Shown here one piece after another: positions 5,676-5,734 of a DNA stretch of 5,734 bases (position 1 is its first letter; each line of letters starts with the position of its first letter). The translations under genes were made by a program, and so were the position numbers. The stretch covers positions 1 through 5,734 of the forward strand of contig CAYIOB010000051.1 of NCBI GenBank assembly GCA_964364925.1, given 5' to 3'. Source of the DNA: JAMCZC01 sp964364925. GTDB taxonomy: Bacteria > Patescibacteriota > Microgenomatia > Levybacterales > UBA12049. The notes below the pieces were generated by a model. It had not been told where the DNA came from. It did no database searches and saw nothing but the letters and a program-made list of their open reading frames with translations.

Positions 5676-5734
5676 ATTATCCCGTATTCTAGAAACTAAT
5701 GCCCCCTAGAACCTTTTAAGGTAGTAATCAAATA
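5676..5734. other. Unassigned sequence after tsaD
   Basis: These 59 bases hold no convincing gene or terminator. TCTAGAA and CCTAGAA recur 18 bases apart, and ACCTT-TT-AAGGT (5711-5722) is a 5-bp palindrome without a T-run. Minus-strand frames open from the right edge stop at 5706-5708 or 5696-5698, so the tail of a convergent gene is possible but not supported. Confidence 0.4.

Noticed and set aside
5711..5722. Possible terminator ACCTT-TT-AAGGT after tsaD
   Set aside because: Only five base pairs, a two-base loop and no T-run.
5696..5734. C-terminal end of a convergent minus-strand gene
   Set aside because: Two frames are open for 8-12 codons from the right edge, too short to choose between or to support a gene.

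Overview
The window is AT-rich, densely packed bacterial DNA with six protein genes, no RNA genes and no complete mobile element. The gene content and protein styles suggest a Candidate Phyla Radiation (Patescibacteria) genome, possibly Microgenomates. The pointers are a winged-helix-like plus nucleotidyltransferase protein of a type I associate with that group, a solute-binding protein held by a transmembrane helix, a VanW-family protein, a stand-alone HldE-type nucleotidyltransferase, and short tandem repeats inside coding sequence. This assignment rests on recall, not a search. UGA ends three of the genes, so this is not a lineage that reads UGA as glycine.

Layout: on the minus strand (1-2192) a two-gene unit reads leftward. 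A membrane-anchored, cysteine-free extracellular solute-binding protein (759-2192) overlaps by 11 bp the start of a nucleotidyltransferase-domain gene that runs off the left edge (1-769). A 46-bp divergent intergenic region (2193-2238) holds overlapping promoter-like elements for both directions. On the plus strand (2239-5675) four genes are packed with 4-bp overlaps or a 1-bp gap: VanW-family protein, HldE C-domain-like nucleotidyltransferase, DUF192 protein and tsaD. They are very likely one operon. The last 59 bp hold nothing I can assign.

How the genes fit together: the solute-binding protein, VanW protein and DUF192 protein are all predicted to be anchored in the membrane with their main domains outside, so the locus is mostly about the cell surface. 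The HldE-like enzyme would activate a sugar phosphate or similar small phosphate compound as a nucleotide-linked form. tsaD, a core tRNA-modification gene, is the odd member and probably just shares the transcript.

The most unusual signal is in tsaD. Three hypervariable loop positions carry repeat-like DNA: a 7-bp tandem array next to a small palindrome, a GC-rich hairpin of about 39 bp in otherwise AT-rich DNA, and a second unrelated 7-bp array followed by a perfect 12-bp inverted repeat. All preserve the reading frame and leave the catalytic motifs intact. This looks like repeated colonisation of one essential gene by small repeat elements.
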